This document shows, one piece after another, positions 1-9,417 of a stretch of DNA of 64,000 nucleotides; position 1 is the stretch's first letter; every line of letters begins with the position of its first letter. The DNA is taken from contig NZ_REHC01000003.1 in assembly GCF_003692965.1 (NCBI RefSeq), positions 56,679 to 120,678 of the forward strand. Direction: 5' to 3'. This DNA is from Lactobacillus sp. ESL0246 (GTDB lineage Bacteria > Bacillota > Bacilli > Lactobacillales > Lactobacillaceae). The notes beneath the pieces were generated by a model. It was not told where the DNA came from and made no database searches. It saw only the letters and a list, made by a program, of their open reading frames with translations. The position numbers and the translations under genes were made by a program.

Positions 1-178
1 ATCTTATTTTGCAGATAAAGTTTATAAGACAATTATTCCTCGAATCACCAAATTAGCGGAAGCGCCTAGTTACGGGGAAGCAATTACTGAATATGCCCCT
101 AACTCACGCGGTGCTAAGGTATACGATGATTTAGCCAAGGAGGTGTTAAAGAATCATGGTAAGAGACTTAAAAAATAA
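1..178 (+). CDS. parA: Chromosome partitioning ATPase ParA/Soj, C-terminal end (partial)
   Basis: The reading frame is open from position 2 to a TAA at 176-178, and the 5' part lies outside the window. The visible 58 residues contain [20 protein letters not shown], the typical C-terminal signature of Soj/ParA ATPases (P-S-[YF]-G, then an S-x-G-A-x-x-Y segment). The next gene, parB, starts inside this one, giving a 23-bp overlap as expected for a translationally coupled parAB pair. ParA is a Walker-type ATPase that works with ParB-parS complexes in segregation of the replication origin. The ATP-binding region cannot be inspected here. Confidence 0.88.
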   Translation, partial: SYFADKVYKTIIPRITKLAEAPSYGEAITEYAPNSRGAKVYDDLAKEVLKNHGKRLKK

Positions 179-1043
179 AGAAAGTAAGAAGCATGGCGGT
201 CTCGGACGCGGAATTGAGGCATTATTTGAAGATGAACCGCAAGCTGAAGAAACCGAAGAAGAAATTCTTGATATTAATTTAAGTGAAATTAGACCCAATC
301 CATATCAGCCTAGGAAAAGTTTTGATGATAAAACTTTGAAAGAGTTGGCCGATTCAATTAAGGAAAACGGTGTTTTTCAGCCAATCATTGTGCGTAAATC
401 AGTTAATGGTTATGAAATTATTGCTGGTGAAAGACGTTATCGTGCATCAAAATTAGCAAAGGAAACCACCATTCCGGCAATTGTTCGTGATTTTAGTGAA
501 AGTCAAATGATGGAGGTTGCTGTTCTCGAAAACTTGCAACGTGAGGATTTAACTCCGCTAGAAGAAGCGCAAGCGTATGAGATGCTGCAAAAAAATTTGG
601 GTCTAACCCAGGAAGAAGTATCTAAGCGAATGGGCAAGTCTCGACCATATATCGCTAATTACTTGCGATTATTGACTTTACCAAATAAGACCAAGCACTT
701 GTTACAACATGGTGAATTGTCGATGGGACAGGCCAGAACACTTTTAGGATTAAAAAACAAAGATAGAATCGATGAGGTTGCTAAACAGGTCGTTAAAGAA
801 GGAATGCCTGTTAGGAAAGTTGAGGCTTTAGTAGCTAGTTTAAATTCGCAAAAACCGCAGAAAAAGGTAATTCAGAAATCTGCCTTTATTAAAGCAAGCG
901 AACACCAGCTAGCTAACAAGTTAGGCTCAAGTGTTAATATTTCTGAAAGTAAAAAAGGTAATGGACATTTGTCGATAGGTTTTTCTTCTGTCGATGAGCT
1001 AAACAGAATTCTTGAAATATTAGGTGTTGATTTAGATGAATAA
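156..1043 (+). CDS. parB: ParB/Spo0J chromosome partitioning protein (CTPase clamp)
   Basis: This is a 295-residue ParB, close to the usual length. The order is a basic N-terminal ParA-interacting tail ([10 protein letters not shown], about 15-24), a ParB/Srx-like domain with QPRKSF at 51-56 and the CTP-binding GERRYRA box at 91-97, then ENLQRE at 125-130, a helix-turn-helix around 150-171 and a C-terminal dimerisation region. AAGGAGG at 137-143 lies 12 nt before the ATG. ParB loads at parS sites as a sliding clamp and stimulates ParA. The gene overlaps parA upstream and the DUF951 gene downstream by 8 bp. It could be the paralogue Noc, but the overlap with parA favours ParB. Confidence 0.93.
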   Translation: MVRDLKNKESKKHGGLGRGIEALFEDEPQAEETEEEILDINLSEIRPNPYQPRKSFDDKTLKELADSIKENGVFQPIIVRKSVNGYEIIAGERRYRASKLAKETTIPAIVRDFSESQMMEVAVLENLQREDLTPLEEAQAYEMLQKNLGLTQEEVSKRMGKSRPYIANYLRLLTLPNKTKHLLQHGELSMGQARTLLGLKNKDRIDEVAKQVVKEGMPVRKVEALVASLNSQKPQKKVIQKSAFIKASEHQLANKLGSSVNISESKKGNGHLSIGFSSVDELNRILEILGVDLDE

Positions 1044-1311
1044 GGATATTTCTTATAATTTAGCAGATACGGTATTGATGAAAAAACCGCATGCTTGCAA
1101 AACAAACAATTGGGAAATCCTGCGCTTAGGTGCAGACATTCGTTTAAAGTGTATGGGATGTGGGCATATCGTGCTAATTTCACGAGCAAAATTTGTTCAT
1201 AATTTAAAGAAAGTTTTAACTAAAGCTAATGATCCGGTAAATAGTAAAAATGAGCTATATATTCCTAAAGCATCAATTGCGTTACCAGATTTTAATCAAG
1301 ATAATAAATAA
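1036..1311 (+). CDS. DUF951 family small protein
   Basis: The product is 91 residues with the DUF951 layout: a cysteine near residue 21 (HACKTNNWEILR), then DIRLKCMGCGH with a CxxC pair and a conserved ISRAKF. The Cys pattern suggests a small metal- or RNA-binding fold, but the function is not established. Starting at ATG 1036 overlaps the parB stop by 8 bp, so coupling is likely. DUF951 genes lie between parB and ychF in many lactobacilli, as here. The C-terminal 25 residues extend beyond the usual core of about 65 residues. Confidence 0.85.
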   Translation: MNKDISYNLADTVLMKKPHACKTNNWEILRLGADIRLKCMGCGHIVLISRAKFVHNLKKVLTKANDPVNSKNELYIPKASIALPDFNQDNK

Positions 1312-1333
1312 TTTTTATAAGAAGAGGTTGAAG

Positions 1334-2434
1334 ATGTCATTAACTGCTGGAATTGTAGGTTTGCCAAATGTTGGAAAGTCAACGTTGTTTAATGCGATTA
1401 CCAAAGCTGGAGCCGAAATGGCCAATTATCCGTTTGCTACGATTGAGCCGAATGTTGGAATGGTGGAAGTTCCGGATAAACGCTTGGGTAGAATCCAAGA
1501 ATTGATTCCGGCCAAAAAAATAGTGCACACAACTTTTGAATTTACCGATATTGCAGGATTGGTTAAGGGGGCTTCTAAAGGTGAAGGACTTGGTAACAAA
1601 TTTTTAGAAAATATACGGCAAACTGACGCAATTATTCACGTTGTAAGAGCGTTTGAAGATGATAATATAACATCCGTAACTGGCAAGGTTGATCCAGAAG
1701 AAGATATTAATACGATAAATTTAGAATTAGCAATTTCTGATCTGGACGCAGTAAACAGAAGAATTAATAAAGTAAAGAAACTAGCTCAACAAAATGACAA
1801 GGATGCCAAGGCTGAATTACAAGTTTTACAAAAGATTAAGCCAGTTTTAGAAGAAGGTAAGGCTGTTCGCTCAATTACTTTTAATGATGATGAACTGAAG
1901 ATTGTTAGGGGCCTATTTCTTTTAACAGCTAAACCGGTTATTTATGTTGCGAATATTGCTGAAGAATCAATGGCAGATGCAGAAAATGATCATTATTATC
2001 AAATTGTTAAAAAGCACGCTGACAAAGAGCATGCTGAATGTTTAGGAATTTCTGCAGCGACTGAGGAAGAAATTGCCGGTCTTGATGATGATGAAAAAGC
2101 TGAATTTCTGGAGGCAGAAGGAGTAACTGAATCTGGACTTGATCGTTTGATTAGGGCTGCATATCATCTATTGGGGCTGCGAACTTTCTTTACAGCTGGT
2201 GGTCCTGAGACGCGTGCGTGGACTTTTCATGAAGGGATGAAGGCACCACAAGTAGCTGGAGTAATCCATTCCGATTTTGAACGTGGCTTTATTCGAGCTG
2301 AAGTTGTCTCTTTTGCCGATTTAAATAAGTATGAAACCATGCAAAAAGTTAAAGAAGCTGGTAGATTACGTCTTGAAGGTAAAGATTATGAAGTTCAAGA
2401 CGGTGACATTATTGAATTTAGATTTAACGTTTAG
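1334..2434 (+). CDS. ychF: Redox-regulated ATPase YchF (Obg-like)
   Basis: The start is set at ATG 1334, where AAGAGGTTGAAG supplies the ribosome site and the protein begins MSLTAGIVGLPNVGKST. An upstream ATG at 1250 would add 28 residues overlapping the previous gene. The product is 366 residues, the normal YchF length. It has a P-loop GLPNVGKST at 9-17, a G3-like DIAGLVKGAS, NIAE in place of the NKxD guanine motif (the mark of ATP-preferring YchF), a coiled-coil insertion and a C-terminal TGS domain (AWTFHEGMKAPQVAGVIH, DIIEFRFNV). YchF is a ribosome-associated P-loop ATPase linked to stress responses. Confidence 0.96.
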   Translation: MSLTAGIVGLPNVGKSTLFNAITKAGAEMANYPFATIEPNVGMVEVPDKRLGRIQELIPAKKIVHTTFEFTDIAGLVKGASKGEGLGNKFLENIRQTDAIIHVVRAFEDDNITSVTGKVDPEEDINTINLELAISDLDAVNRRINKVKKLAQQNDKDAKAELQVLQKIKPVLEEGKAVRSITFNDDELKIVRGLFLLTAKPVIYVANIAEESMADAENDHYYQIVKKHADKEHAECLGISAATEEEIAGLDDDEKAEFLEAEGVTESGLDRLIRAAYHLLGLRTFFTAGGPETRAWTFHEGMKAPQVAGVIHSDFERGFIRAEVVSFADLNKYETMQKVKEAGRLRLEGKDYEVQDGDIIEFRFNV

Positions 2435-2443
2435 GAAAAAATA

Positions 2444-3226
2444 ATGGCAGAAAATAAACAAGAAGAACAAGTAAAAATAGATGCTGATCAGCAAACAAAA
2501 CTGAAAGATAAAGTTGCTAATCAGAATATGGAAGAGCAAGTCAGACAAATGGCACCTGCAGAATTACGCAAACAATTAAGTAAGAAGAATGCTGACTATA
2601 TTTTTCGTTTGCAAAAAGAATTAGAAAATCAAGGTAAGCTGAGTCAAGAAACTGCAATAAGCAAAATCAATAAGCTTTTGCCAGATTTACTCATTGCCCA
2701 GCGCCATGGGCAACCAGCTAACAATTTTTATAATATGTCACCTAAAATCAAAGCGGCTGATATTTTAAAACCTAAGCTCAAAACTGCAGCAGACATTCCG
2801 TTTTGGCAGTATGCAGTTGATAGTGCATTACTTTATGTTGCAATTTTTGTGGGTATATTTGGGTTAATAGCATTGTTCCAGCCAAATTCTAAAAATAATT
2901 CACAAATGGGAATTTTAACTTTAATTAGCATTGGGGCATTAATGGGAATTTTTATGACCAAGTATAATACTTGGCTTCTACCAGATAATGGCAAGAATAA
3001 AAAAATTCCTTGGACCAAAATTATTTTGGGTATGGCAGGAATAATAGTGGTTTTATATGGCTGGATAATGGTGTTATCAATTCCAGCGCTGCAAGTAGTT
3101 AATCCGGTTTTACCTGGTATGACCAATATTATTATTGCTCTTATTGCCTACGGCATTCGGTGGTTATTTCGGCGACACTTTGAAATTGTTGGTTCCGTTT
3201 TCTCACCGGCTGCCAAAAACAAATAA
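2444..3226 (+). CDS. DUF1129 family membrane protein
   Basis: This 260-residue protein begins 9 bp after ychF and is probably cotranscribed with it. Residues 1-95 are charged and hydrophilic, with a helical segment (RQMAPAELRKQLSKKNADYI). The rest carries four hydrophobic segments: about 126-145, 155-172, 190-212 and 222-240. This matches DUF1129 integral membrane proteins of Lactobacillales, whose function is unknown. The C-terminus is short and basic. I see no catalytic motif. Confidence 0.8.
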   Translation: MAENKQEEQVKIDADQQTKLKDKVANQNMEEQVRQMAPAELRKQLSKKNADYIFRLQKELENQGKLSQETAISKINKLLPDLLIAQRHGQPANNFYNMSPKIKAADILKPKLKTAADIPFWQYAVDSALLYVAIFVGIFGLIALFQPNSKNNSQMGILTLISIGALMGIFMTKYNTWLLPDNGKNKKIPWTKIILGMAGIIVVLYGWIMVLSIPALQVVNPVLPGMTNIIIALIAYGIRWLFRRHFEIVGSVFSPAAKNK

Positions 3227-3273
3227 AGTGCTTTTTGTCAAGAAAAGAGCTATACTAAAAGAACTCTATATTT

Positions 3274-3314
3274 AAAAGGGGATAAATAGGTTTAATAATC
3301 TATTTATCCTTTTT
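3274..3314 (+). terminator. Rho-independent terminator after the ychF-DUF1129 unit
   Basis: GGATAAATAG at 3280-3289 pairs with CTATTTATCC at 3300-3309 across a 10-nt loop, followed by a run of T residues. It separates the ychF unit from the ABC exporter. Confidence 0.7.
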
Positions 3315-3373
3315 AAAATAAGTTACTTGTAGAAAAGAAACAACATTTTGTATTGAATAGAAAGAGGTATTTA

Positions 3374-5098
3374 ATGATTAACACACTGCGTAAATCAATT
3401 AGGCAGTATAAGAATTTATCATTGTTGTCGCCATTACTTGTTACAGGTGAAGTTATCATTGAAATGTTAATTCCATATCTGGTTGGTATTTTAATTGATA
3501 ATGGAATCATGAAAGGCAACATGTCTTATATTACAAAATGGGGCTTGATTCTACTAGTTATTACTGTTATTTCCTTAGTATTGGGAGCAGGAGCTAGTTA
3601 TGTTTCCGCTCACGCTGCGGCAGGATTTGCTGCGAATTTGCGTAAGGATATGTTTTATCATGTTCAGGATTACTCATTTGAAAACATTGACAAGTTTTCC
3701 AGTGCAAGTTTAGTTACGCGAATGACAACAGACGTTAATAACGTTCAGATGGCGTATCAAATATTGATTAGAATTGCTGTTAGAGCCCCAATGATGCTGA
3801 TTGTTTCGATAATCATGTCACTCATTATTAGTCCACGATTATCGCTTATTTTTGTGGTTTTGGCACCGGTTTTTATATTGCTGTTAGCATTAGTAATCAA
3901 AAGCGTCAGTCCGTATTTTCCTAAAATCTTTAAGGGTTATGACCAAATGAACGAAGTTGTTCGAGAGAATGTTCGTGGAATACGTGAAGTAAAGACTTTT
4001 GTTCAGGAAAAACCACAAACGGTAAAATTCAATAAAGCTTCAGGATTTATTTACAAATTATTTTCAACTGCGCAGAAGATTATGTCACTTAATTCGATGA
4101 TTGTAATTGCAGTTTTAAATATTTCTAATTTAGCCATCTGCTGGTTTGGAGCTAAAGAAATCGTGGGTGGCACTTTACAAACAGGTCAACTGATTTCAAT
4201 GTTTTCTTATTCAAATTCAGTTTTGAATAGTTTAAATATTTTGGCAATGATTTTCACGCAACTAGTTCTTTCATCTGCCAGTGGTCGAAGAATAGCGGAC
4301 GTAATTAACGAAGAGCCTTCAATTGAAAATCCACGTAAGCCATTGACTCATTTGAATAATGGTGAAGTGATTTTTGATCATGTCAATTTTAAGTATGACC
4401 AAGAAGATAAAGCGCTAGCCTTAAGTAATATTAATTTGCATATCAATGCAGGTGAAACCTTGGGGATAATTGGTAAAACTGGATCGTCTAAATCAACCTT
4501 GGTGGCGATGATTCCTCGTTTGTATGATACTGTATCAGGTGCGGTACGTGTTTCTGGACATAATGTTAAATCATATGATTTAAAAACATTGCGTGATAAT
4601 GTAGCAATGGTTTTACAAAATAATGTGCTATTTTCAGGTACAATCAAAGAAAATTTAAAATGGGGAAATGAAAATGCTACCGACGATCAAGTTGTAGCGG
4701 CAGCTAAAGTTGCACATGCAGATGACTTTATCCGTGAAATGCCTAATCAATATGACACAATGGTTGAACAAGGTGGAGCAAATGTTTCTGGTGGACAAAA
4801 GCAAAGAATTACAATTGCACGAGCCCTCCTTAAGAACCCTAAAATTCTAATTTTAGATGACTCAACTTCTGCAGTTGATACTCAAACTGAACGTGAAATT
4901 CGAGAATCATTGTCTAAAAATATGCCGGATACAACAAAAATTATCATCTCACAACGAATTGTTTCAATTAAAGATGCGGATCGAATTGTTGTGATGGATG
5001 ATGGTAAAATTCAGGATATTGGTACACATGATGAATTGATGAAGCGTAACGATTTGTACAGTTCAATTGCTGAGTTCCAAGAAGAACAGAAGAAGTAG
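3374..5098 (+). CDS. Heterodimeric ABC exporter, degenerate-site subunit (LmrC/BmrC type)
   Basis: The start is ATG 3374 behind AAAGAGG at 3361-3367; a TTG seven codons upstream is less likely. The product is 574 residues: six transmembrane helices followed by a nucleotide-binding domain with Walker A GKTGSSKST, signature VSGGQKQR and Walker B ILILDDST. The residue after the Walker B aspartate is Asp rather than the catalytic Glu, and the H-loop reads SQR rather than AHR. This subunit therefore contributes the non-catalytic site but an intact signature. With the next gene it forms a type IV (ABCB-like) exporter of the LmrCD/BmrCD kind, usually for multidrug or peptide substrates. The substrate cannot be read from sequence. 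Confidence 0.9.
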   Translation: MINTLRKSIRQYKNLSLLSPLLVTGEVIIEMLIPYLVGILIDNGIMKGNMSYITKWGLILLVITVISLVLGAGASYVSAHAAAGFAANLRKDMFYHVQDYSFENIDKFSSASLVTRMTTDVNNVQMAYQILIRIAVRAPMMLIVSIIMSLIISPRLSLIFVVLAPVFILLLALVIKSVSPYFPKIFKGYDQMNEVVRENVRGIREVKTFVQEKPQTVKFNKASGFIYKLFSTAQKIMSLNSMIVIAVLNISNLAICWFGAKEIVGGTLQTGQLISMFSYSNSVLNSLNILAMIFTQLVLSSASGRRIADVINEEPSIENPRKPLTHLNNGEVIFDHVNFKYDQEDKALALSNINLHINAGETLGIIGKTGSSKSTLVAMIPRLYDTVSGAVRVSGHNVKSYDLKTLRDNVAMVLQNNVLFSGTIKENLKWGNENATDDQVVAAAKVAHADDFIREMPNQYDTMVEQGGANVSGGQKQRITIARALLKNPKILILDDSTSAVDTQTEREIRESLSKNMPDTTKIIISQRIVSIKDADRIVVMDDGKIQDIGTHDELMKRNDLYSSIAEFQEEQKK

Positions 5099-5101
5099 GT
5101 G

Positions 5102-6970
5102 ATGAAGTTGGATAAAGCAGGAAAAAATAAGAATACAAGTATGAAGGAGAAGAAGTCTCAAACTTTATATCGTCTGCTAAAATTAGTGGTAAATACTAGT
5201 CCATGGATGCTCATCACATCAATTATTGCAATAATTTTAGCGGCAGGTTCAACAGTTGCTGGATCATTGTTCATTGAACGGTTAATCAATGTTTATATTA
5301 TTCCGTTAACTAAGCAAGCTCATCCAGACTTTGGGCCACTTTGGCGTGCAATAATGGTAATGTTTGGTATGTACGCAATCGGTTTTATTTCCAGCTATCT
5401 GTTTGCCATGTTGATGGCTGTGTTAGCCCAGAAAGTACAATACCGTGTACGTAACGAGATGTTCGAACACATGGAGCAGTTGCCTATTGCATACTTTGAT
5501 GAGAATGATTACGGCGATATAATGAGTCGTTATACAAATGATATTGATACATTGATGCAGATGATTTCGCAATCAATTCCCCAATTTGTCAATTCAGGAC
5601 TTAATATTATCTTTGTTTTGGGGGCTATGCTTAGTTTAAGTTGGCAATTGACAATATTTACTCTGATTGTTTTTGTCTTATCAATCGGGATCGTACGGTT
5701 CTTAACATCTAAATCGGCTTACTACTTTCAAAAACAGCAAAAAGAACTTGGCCAAGTCAATGGTTATAATGAAGAAATGTTGAATGGTTTGAAAGTAATT
5801 AAAGTATTTAGTCATGAACCCGAGGTAGAAGAAGATTTTGAAGGCTATAATCGGGCATTGGAAGCTGCATCAGGTAAGGCTCATACTTATGCCACCATTT
5901 TATTTCCAATTATGGGAAACATGGGGAATTTACTTTATGTTTTAATTGCTATTTTAGGCGGTGCAGTGGCGATTAATCGCATTGCACCAATATCGCTTGG
6001 AGTCATTGGTGCTTTCTTGCAGTTATCGAAACAATTTGCAATGCCGATTGCCCAAATATCGCAACAATTAAACTCAATTGTAATGGCTTTAGCTGGTGCT
6101 AAGAGAATTTTTGATTTAGAAGATCAACCTATTGAGATCGATGATGGCGATGTAACAATTTCAAAAGATGAAAATGTTAAGGGAATGTGGCACTGGAATG
6201 TGCCCCAAGCAGATGGAACAATAAAAAAGATTACGGTAAAGGGTCACATTGTTTTTGATAATGTCAATTTTAGTTATTCTCCTGATAAGCAAATCTTATA
6301 TAATATTTCTCTTGATGCCAGACCAGGAATGAAAGTGGCTCTAGTTGGCGAAACCGGTGCGGGGAAAACTACTATTTCTAATATGTTGAATAGGTTTTAT
6401 GAAATAGATTCCGGTACAATCACTTATGATGGGATCCCATTGAAGCGAATTAAAAAAGATGATTTACGGCAATCCTTATCAATTGTTTTGCAAGAAACAC
6501 ATATGTTTACTGGAACTGTTATGGATAATATTCGCTTTGGTAATAGAAGTGCTAGTGATGACGATATTTATCAAGCTGCTCATCTGTCACATGCAGATGA
6601 ATTTATTCATCATTTGGATGAAGGCTATCAAACTATCATTGATGGTAATGGTGGCGATCTTTCACAAGGTCAAATGCAATTACTGAGTATTGCTCGAGCA
6701 ATGGTAGCTGATGAACCGGTAATGATTTTAGACGAAGCAACTTCAAGTATTGATACTCAAACAGAAAAATTAATTCAGTCTGGAATGGATAACCTACTTG
6801 CTGGTCGGACTAGTTTTGTGATTGCGCACCGTTTATCCACAATTGTTAATTCTGATTTGATTTTAGTTCTTGATCATGGTCATATTATTGAAGCAGGTAA
6901 CCATGACCAATTGCTAAAGCAAAAGGGATACTACTACGAATTGTATACTGGTAAAAAAGAAATTGAATAA
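5102..6970 (+). CDS. Heterodimeric ABC exporter, catalytic subunit (LmrD/BmrD type)
   Basis: This starts directly after the preceding gene at ATG 5102 (GTG 5099 is also possible), so the two are coupled. At 622 residues it is longer than its partner because of a charged N-terminal tail and an insertion before the NBD (about residues 350-385). The NBD has Walker A GETGAGKTT, Walker B VMILDEATSS with the catalytic Glu, and H-loop IAHRLST, but the signature reads LSQGQ instead of LSGGQ. Together with the first subunit's intact signature this gives one competent and one degenerate ATP site, as known for LmrCD and BmrCD. Confidence 0.9.
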   Translation: MKLDKAGKNKNTSMKEKKSQTLYRLLKLVVNTSPWMLITSIIAIILAAGSTVAGSLFIERLINVYIIPLTKQAHPDFGPLWRAIMVMFGMYAIGFISSYLFAMLMAVLAQKVQYRVRNEMFEHMEQLPIAYFDENDYGDIMSRYTNDIDTLMQMISQSIPQFVNSGLNIIFVLGAMLSLSWQLTIFTLIVFVLSIGIVRFLTSKSAYYFQKQQKELGQVNGYNEEMLNGLKVIKVFSHEPEVEEDFEGYNRALEAASGKAHTYATILFPIMGNMGNLLYVLIAILGGAVAINRIAPISLGVIGAFLQLSKQFAMPIAQISQQLNSIVMALAGAKRIFDLEDQPIEIDDGDVTISKDENVKGMWHWNVPQADGTIKKITVKGHIVFDNVNFSYSPDKQILYNISLDARPGMKVALVGETGAGKTTISNMLNRFYEIDSGTITYDGIPLKRIKKDDLRQSLSIVLQETHMFTGTVMDNIRFGNRSASDDDIYQAAHLSHADEFIHHLDEGYQTIIDGNGGDLSQGQMQLLSIARAMVADEPVMILDEATSSIDTQTEKLIQSGMDNLLAGRTSFVIAHRLSTIVNSDLILVLDHGHIIEAGNHDQLLKQKGYYYELYTGKKEIE

Positions 6971-7528
6971 CTGAAAAACTTTTAATTTAATTAAACCATC
7001 ATTTTTGTTTTCACTTAAGCTTGCCCCAAGTTATTTTGAGTCATCCGGCTAATAGTTTTGTAGAGGACTTCTTTCATGGTAGTATGGTAAATAATTTTTA
7101 TGAAACACCTGTATCTCAGGCTTGTTTATTGCTTAAATTAAATTCGTAGCCTCATAATTTATCTGACAACTTAATTACGATTGATGAAAAAATTTAGTTC
7201 AAATGTTAAGGCTCTCATGTAAGGCTAAAGAAATTCGAATTCAAGATCAGAATAATAAATGTCAGAGCTATATTGATCATCAGTGGCGCATTGAATATTT
7301 AAATATAATTAGAATTAATAAATAATATTTTAGCTGGGAAGTATAATGAGTGGCGCAAGTTATCTAACTTTTGTCACTCATTACAAAACGTCCTGGCTTT
7401 TTTTAATAAAAAGATAAGATGAGTTCGAATATTAGGTGATTACAGTTAAATTAGCTAAAATATGAGACATAAGTTCTGCTACACTATATATGAAGGATTC
7501 AACAAAACAAAAAGAAGGGAAGAACCTA
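6971..7528. other. 558-bp stretch without an intact gene
   Basis: Most of this interval is a decayed coding relic (7015-7325, listed separately). An inverted repeat, AATGAGTG at 7345-7352 with CACTCATT at 7375-7382, may end transcription. The last 100 bp presumably hold the promoter of the two-component system; TACACT at about 7480 is a possible -10, but I see no convincing -35. The final 40 bp lead into a GAAGGGAAG ribosome site. Confidence 0.5.
7015..7325 (+). pseudogene. Decayed gene relic of unknown family
   Basis: Three consecutive stretches read like protein although stops and frame changes separate them: PQVILSHPANSFVEDFFHGS (ending at a TAG), PHNLSDNLITIDEKI (ending at a TAG) and AKEIRIQDQNNKCQSYIDHQ followed by WRIEYLNIIRINK (ending at TAA 7323-7325). 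No start codon with a ribosome site is visible. I do not recognise the family. It lies downstream of the ABC exporter and may be the 3' remains of a gene deleted there. Confidence 0.45.
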
Positions 7529-8215
7529 ATGAAAATTTTGGTAGTTGATGATGACAAAGAAATCGTTGAATTATTAAGTATTTACCTTAAAAATGAAGGT
7601 TACACACCCGTCGTGGCTTATAGCGGCAAAGAAGCAATTACTAAACTTACAACAAGTCCAGATATTGCATTAATGATTTTAGATGTGATGATGCCAAATA
7701 TGAGTGGAATTGATGTAATTAAGGAAGTCCGGAAAGACTCGGATATTCCAATTATTATTGTTTCTGCTAAAACTGGAGATATGGATAAAATTCAAGGTCT
7801 AATCACTGGTGCTGACGACTATGTTTCTAAACCATTTAACCCACTTGAAGTAATGGCACGAGTTCGTTCACTTCTTCGTCGAAGTCAAAGACAAGTTAAA
7901 GATGATGAACCTGATATTTTAGAAATTGGACCATTGGTTATTAACCGTGATTCGCATGAAGTAAAAACGATTGATGGTACAGATATTCAGCTGACAGCTT
8001 TGGAATTTGGTATTTTGTACTTACTCGCAAGTCATCCTAATCGTGTTTTTTCTGCTGATGAAATTTTTGAGCGGGTTTGGCAGCAAGAATCAATTGTTTC
8101 AGCAAAAACTGTAATGGTTCATGTGTCACATTTGCGTGACAAGATTCAAAAAGCCACTGGGGGCGAAGATGTTATTCAAACAGTTTGGGGCGTCGGCTAT
8201 AAAGTTGAGGCTTAA
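7529..8215 (+). CDS. OmpR/PhoB-family response regulator
   Basis: The start is placed at ATG 7529, giving MKILVVDDDKEIVELL, with AGAAGGGAAG upstream; an ATG at 7490 would add 13 unsupported residues. The product is 228 residues. The receiver domain (1-115) has acidic residues at 7-9, the phospho-acceptor D52 in LDVMMP, and a conserved Lys in DDYVSKPF. The C-terminal winged helix (about 130-228) ends QTVWGVGYKVEA, typical of the OmpR class. The histidine kinase follows after 3 bp. The pair resembles VanRS/YclJK-type cell-envelope systems, and murE downstream fits that, but the stimulus is unknown. Confidence 0.92.
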   Translation: MKILVVDDDKEIVELLSIYLKNEGYTPVVAYSGKEAITKLTTSPDIALMILDVMMPNMSGIDVIKEVRKDSDIPIIIVSAKTGDMDKIQGLITGADDYVSKPFNPLEVMARVRSLLRRSQRQVKDDEPDILEIGPLVINRDSHEVKTIDGTDIQLTALEFGILYLLASHPNRVFSADEIFERVWQQESIVSAKTVMVHVSHLRDKIQKATGGEDVIQTVWGVGYKVEA

Positions 8216-8218
8216 TTA

Positions 8219-9373
8219 ATGAAAAAGGAACGTGTAAAGCTCACAGCTGCAGAAAAGAGCGAGTTGTTTGCTGAAGGCGTAATAACAGTAGTATTGTTAC
8301 TGTTATTAAATTTATCGATTGTTATTCTAATTTATCTAACAATTTTACAGAACCAAAATTTAGTCAATGGAATTTATTTTTTAAAAAAAACGATTACCTT
8401 TGCTGGGGGCCGTCACTTATGGTCATGGCAAAATACTTTTTTGATTATGATGGGAATTGCTGACCTAATTGTGCTTTATTGGCGTTTAATTCGTCGTTAT
8501 CATCAAATGCAATTGCGTCATGTTATTTCTGAATTACATTACATTGCCCAAGGCCATTTTGATCACACAATTTCTTTTAAAGTAAAAACAGATCTGCAAA
8601 AGGTGATAGATTCAATTAATTCTTTGGTTGCTAGTACAGTTAATGCAATTAATGAAGAAAAAGCAATTGAACGTTCAAAAGATGAGTTAATTAGTAATGT
8701 CTCGCATGACATTAGAACACCATTGACATCAATTATTGGTTATTTGGGATTGTTGAAATCAGGTGTTGCTGATCCTAAAGATCAACAAAAGTATCTCGAT
8801 ATTGCTTATATGAAAGCTGAACAGATGAAATCTTTAGCTCATGATTTGCTAGATTATACCACTCTAAAATCAACTAGTACGAAACTTAGTTTGACGTCTC
8901 TACACATTTTCTCAATGTTAGAACAAGTTGCTGCTGGATTTGAATTTGAAGCACATGAAAAGGGAATTACTTTTAGCATTGAGACTAGACCAAAGGAGTT
9001 AATGATTCAAGCTGATCCAGAGAAATTAGTGCGAGTGTATAATAATTTAATTACCAATGCTTTAAAATATGGTAAAGGTGCAACTCAAATTAAGTTAATA
9101 GCTAATTTAGTGAATAATAATGAAGTTGAATTAAGAGTTGAAAACAACGGAGCCCCAATTCCCTCATCTTCACTTAAAAAAATCTTTGAACGCTTTTACC
9201 GGGTAGAACCATCACGTAACACTGAAACGGGTGGAACCGGTTTGGGATTATCAATTACTAAGAGTATTGTTGAATTACATCATGGTACAATCAGTTGCGA
9301 ATCTGGGACAGATTGGACTAGTTTTATCATTTGTTTACCATTAAATCCCAAGAATGCAAAAATTAATGGCTAG
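8219..9373 (+). CDS. Membrane sensor histidine kinase
   Basis: This 384-residue partner kinase begins 3 bp after the response regulator. Two transmembrane segments (about 20-45 and 73-92) enclose a short extracytoplasmic loop of roughly 25 residues, so signal sensing may take place in or near the membrane. A HAMP-like linker leads to the DHp helix, where H163 in SNVSHDIRTPLTS is the phosphorylation site. The ATP-binding domain has an N-box (NNLITNALKYG), an F-box (FERFYRVEP) and a G-box (GGTGLGLSITKSIV). The architecture is VanS-like. The gene is followed at 45 bp by murE. Confidence 0.92.
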   Translation: MKKERVKLTAAEKSELFAEGVITVVLLLLLNLSIVILIYLTILQNQNLVNGIYFLKKTITFAGGRHLWSWQNTFLIMMGIADLIVLYWRLIRRYHQMQLRHVISELHYIAQGHFDHTISFKVKTDLQKVIDSINSLVASTVNAINEEKAIERSKDELISNVSHDIRTPLTSIIGYLGLLKSGVADPKDQQKYLDIAYMKAEQMKSLAHDLLDYTTLKSTSTKLSLTSLHIFSMLEQVAAGFEFEAHEKGITFSIETRPKELMIQADPEKLVRVYNNLITNALKYGKGATQIKLIANLVNNNEVELRVENNGAPIPSSSLKKIFERFYRVEPSRNTETGGTGLGLSITKSIVELHHGTISCESGTDWTSFIICLPLNPKNAKING

Positions 9374-9417
9374 CTATGTTATAATTTTGACTAAGATCAA
9401 CAATAGAGGGGTATAAC

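Noticed and set aside
6459..6686. 75-codon plus-strand ORF inside the second exporter subunit
   Set aside because: It is in another frame of a well-conserved ATPase domain and has no start signal.
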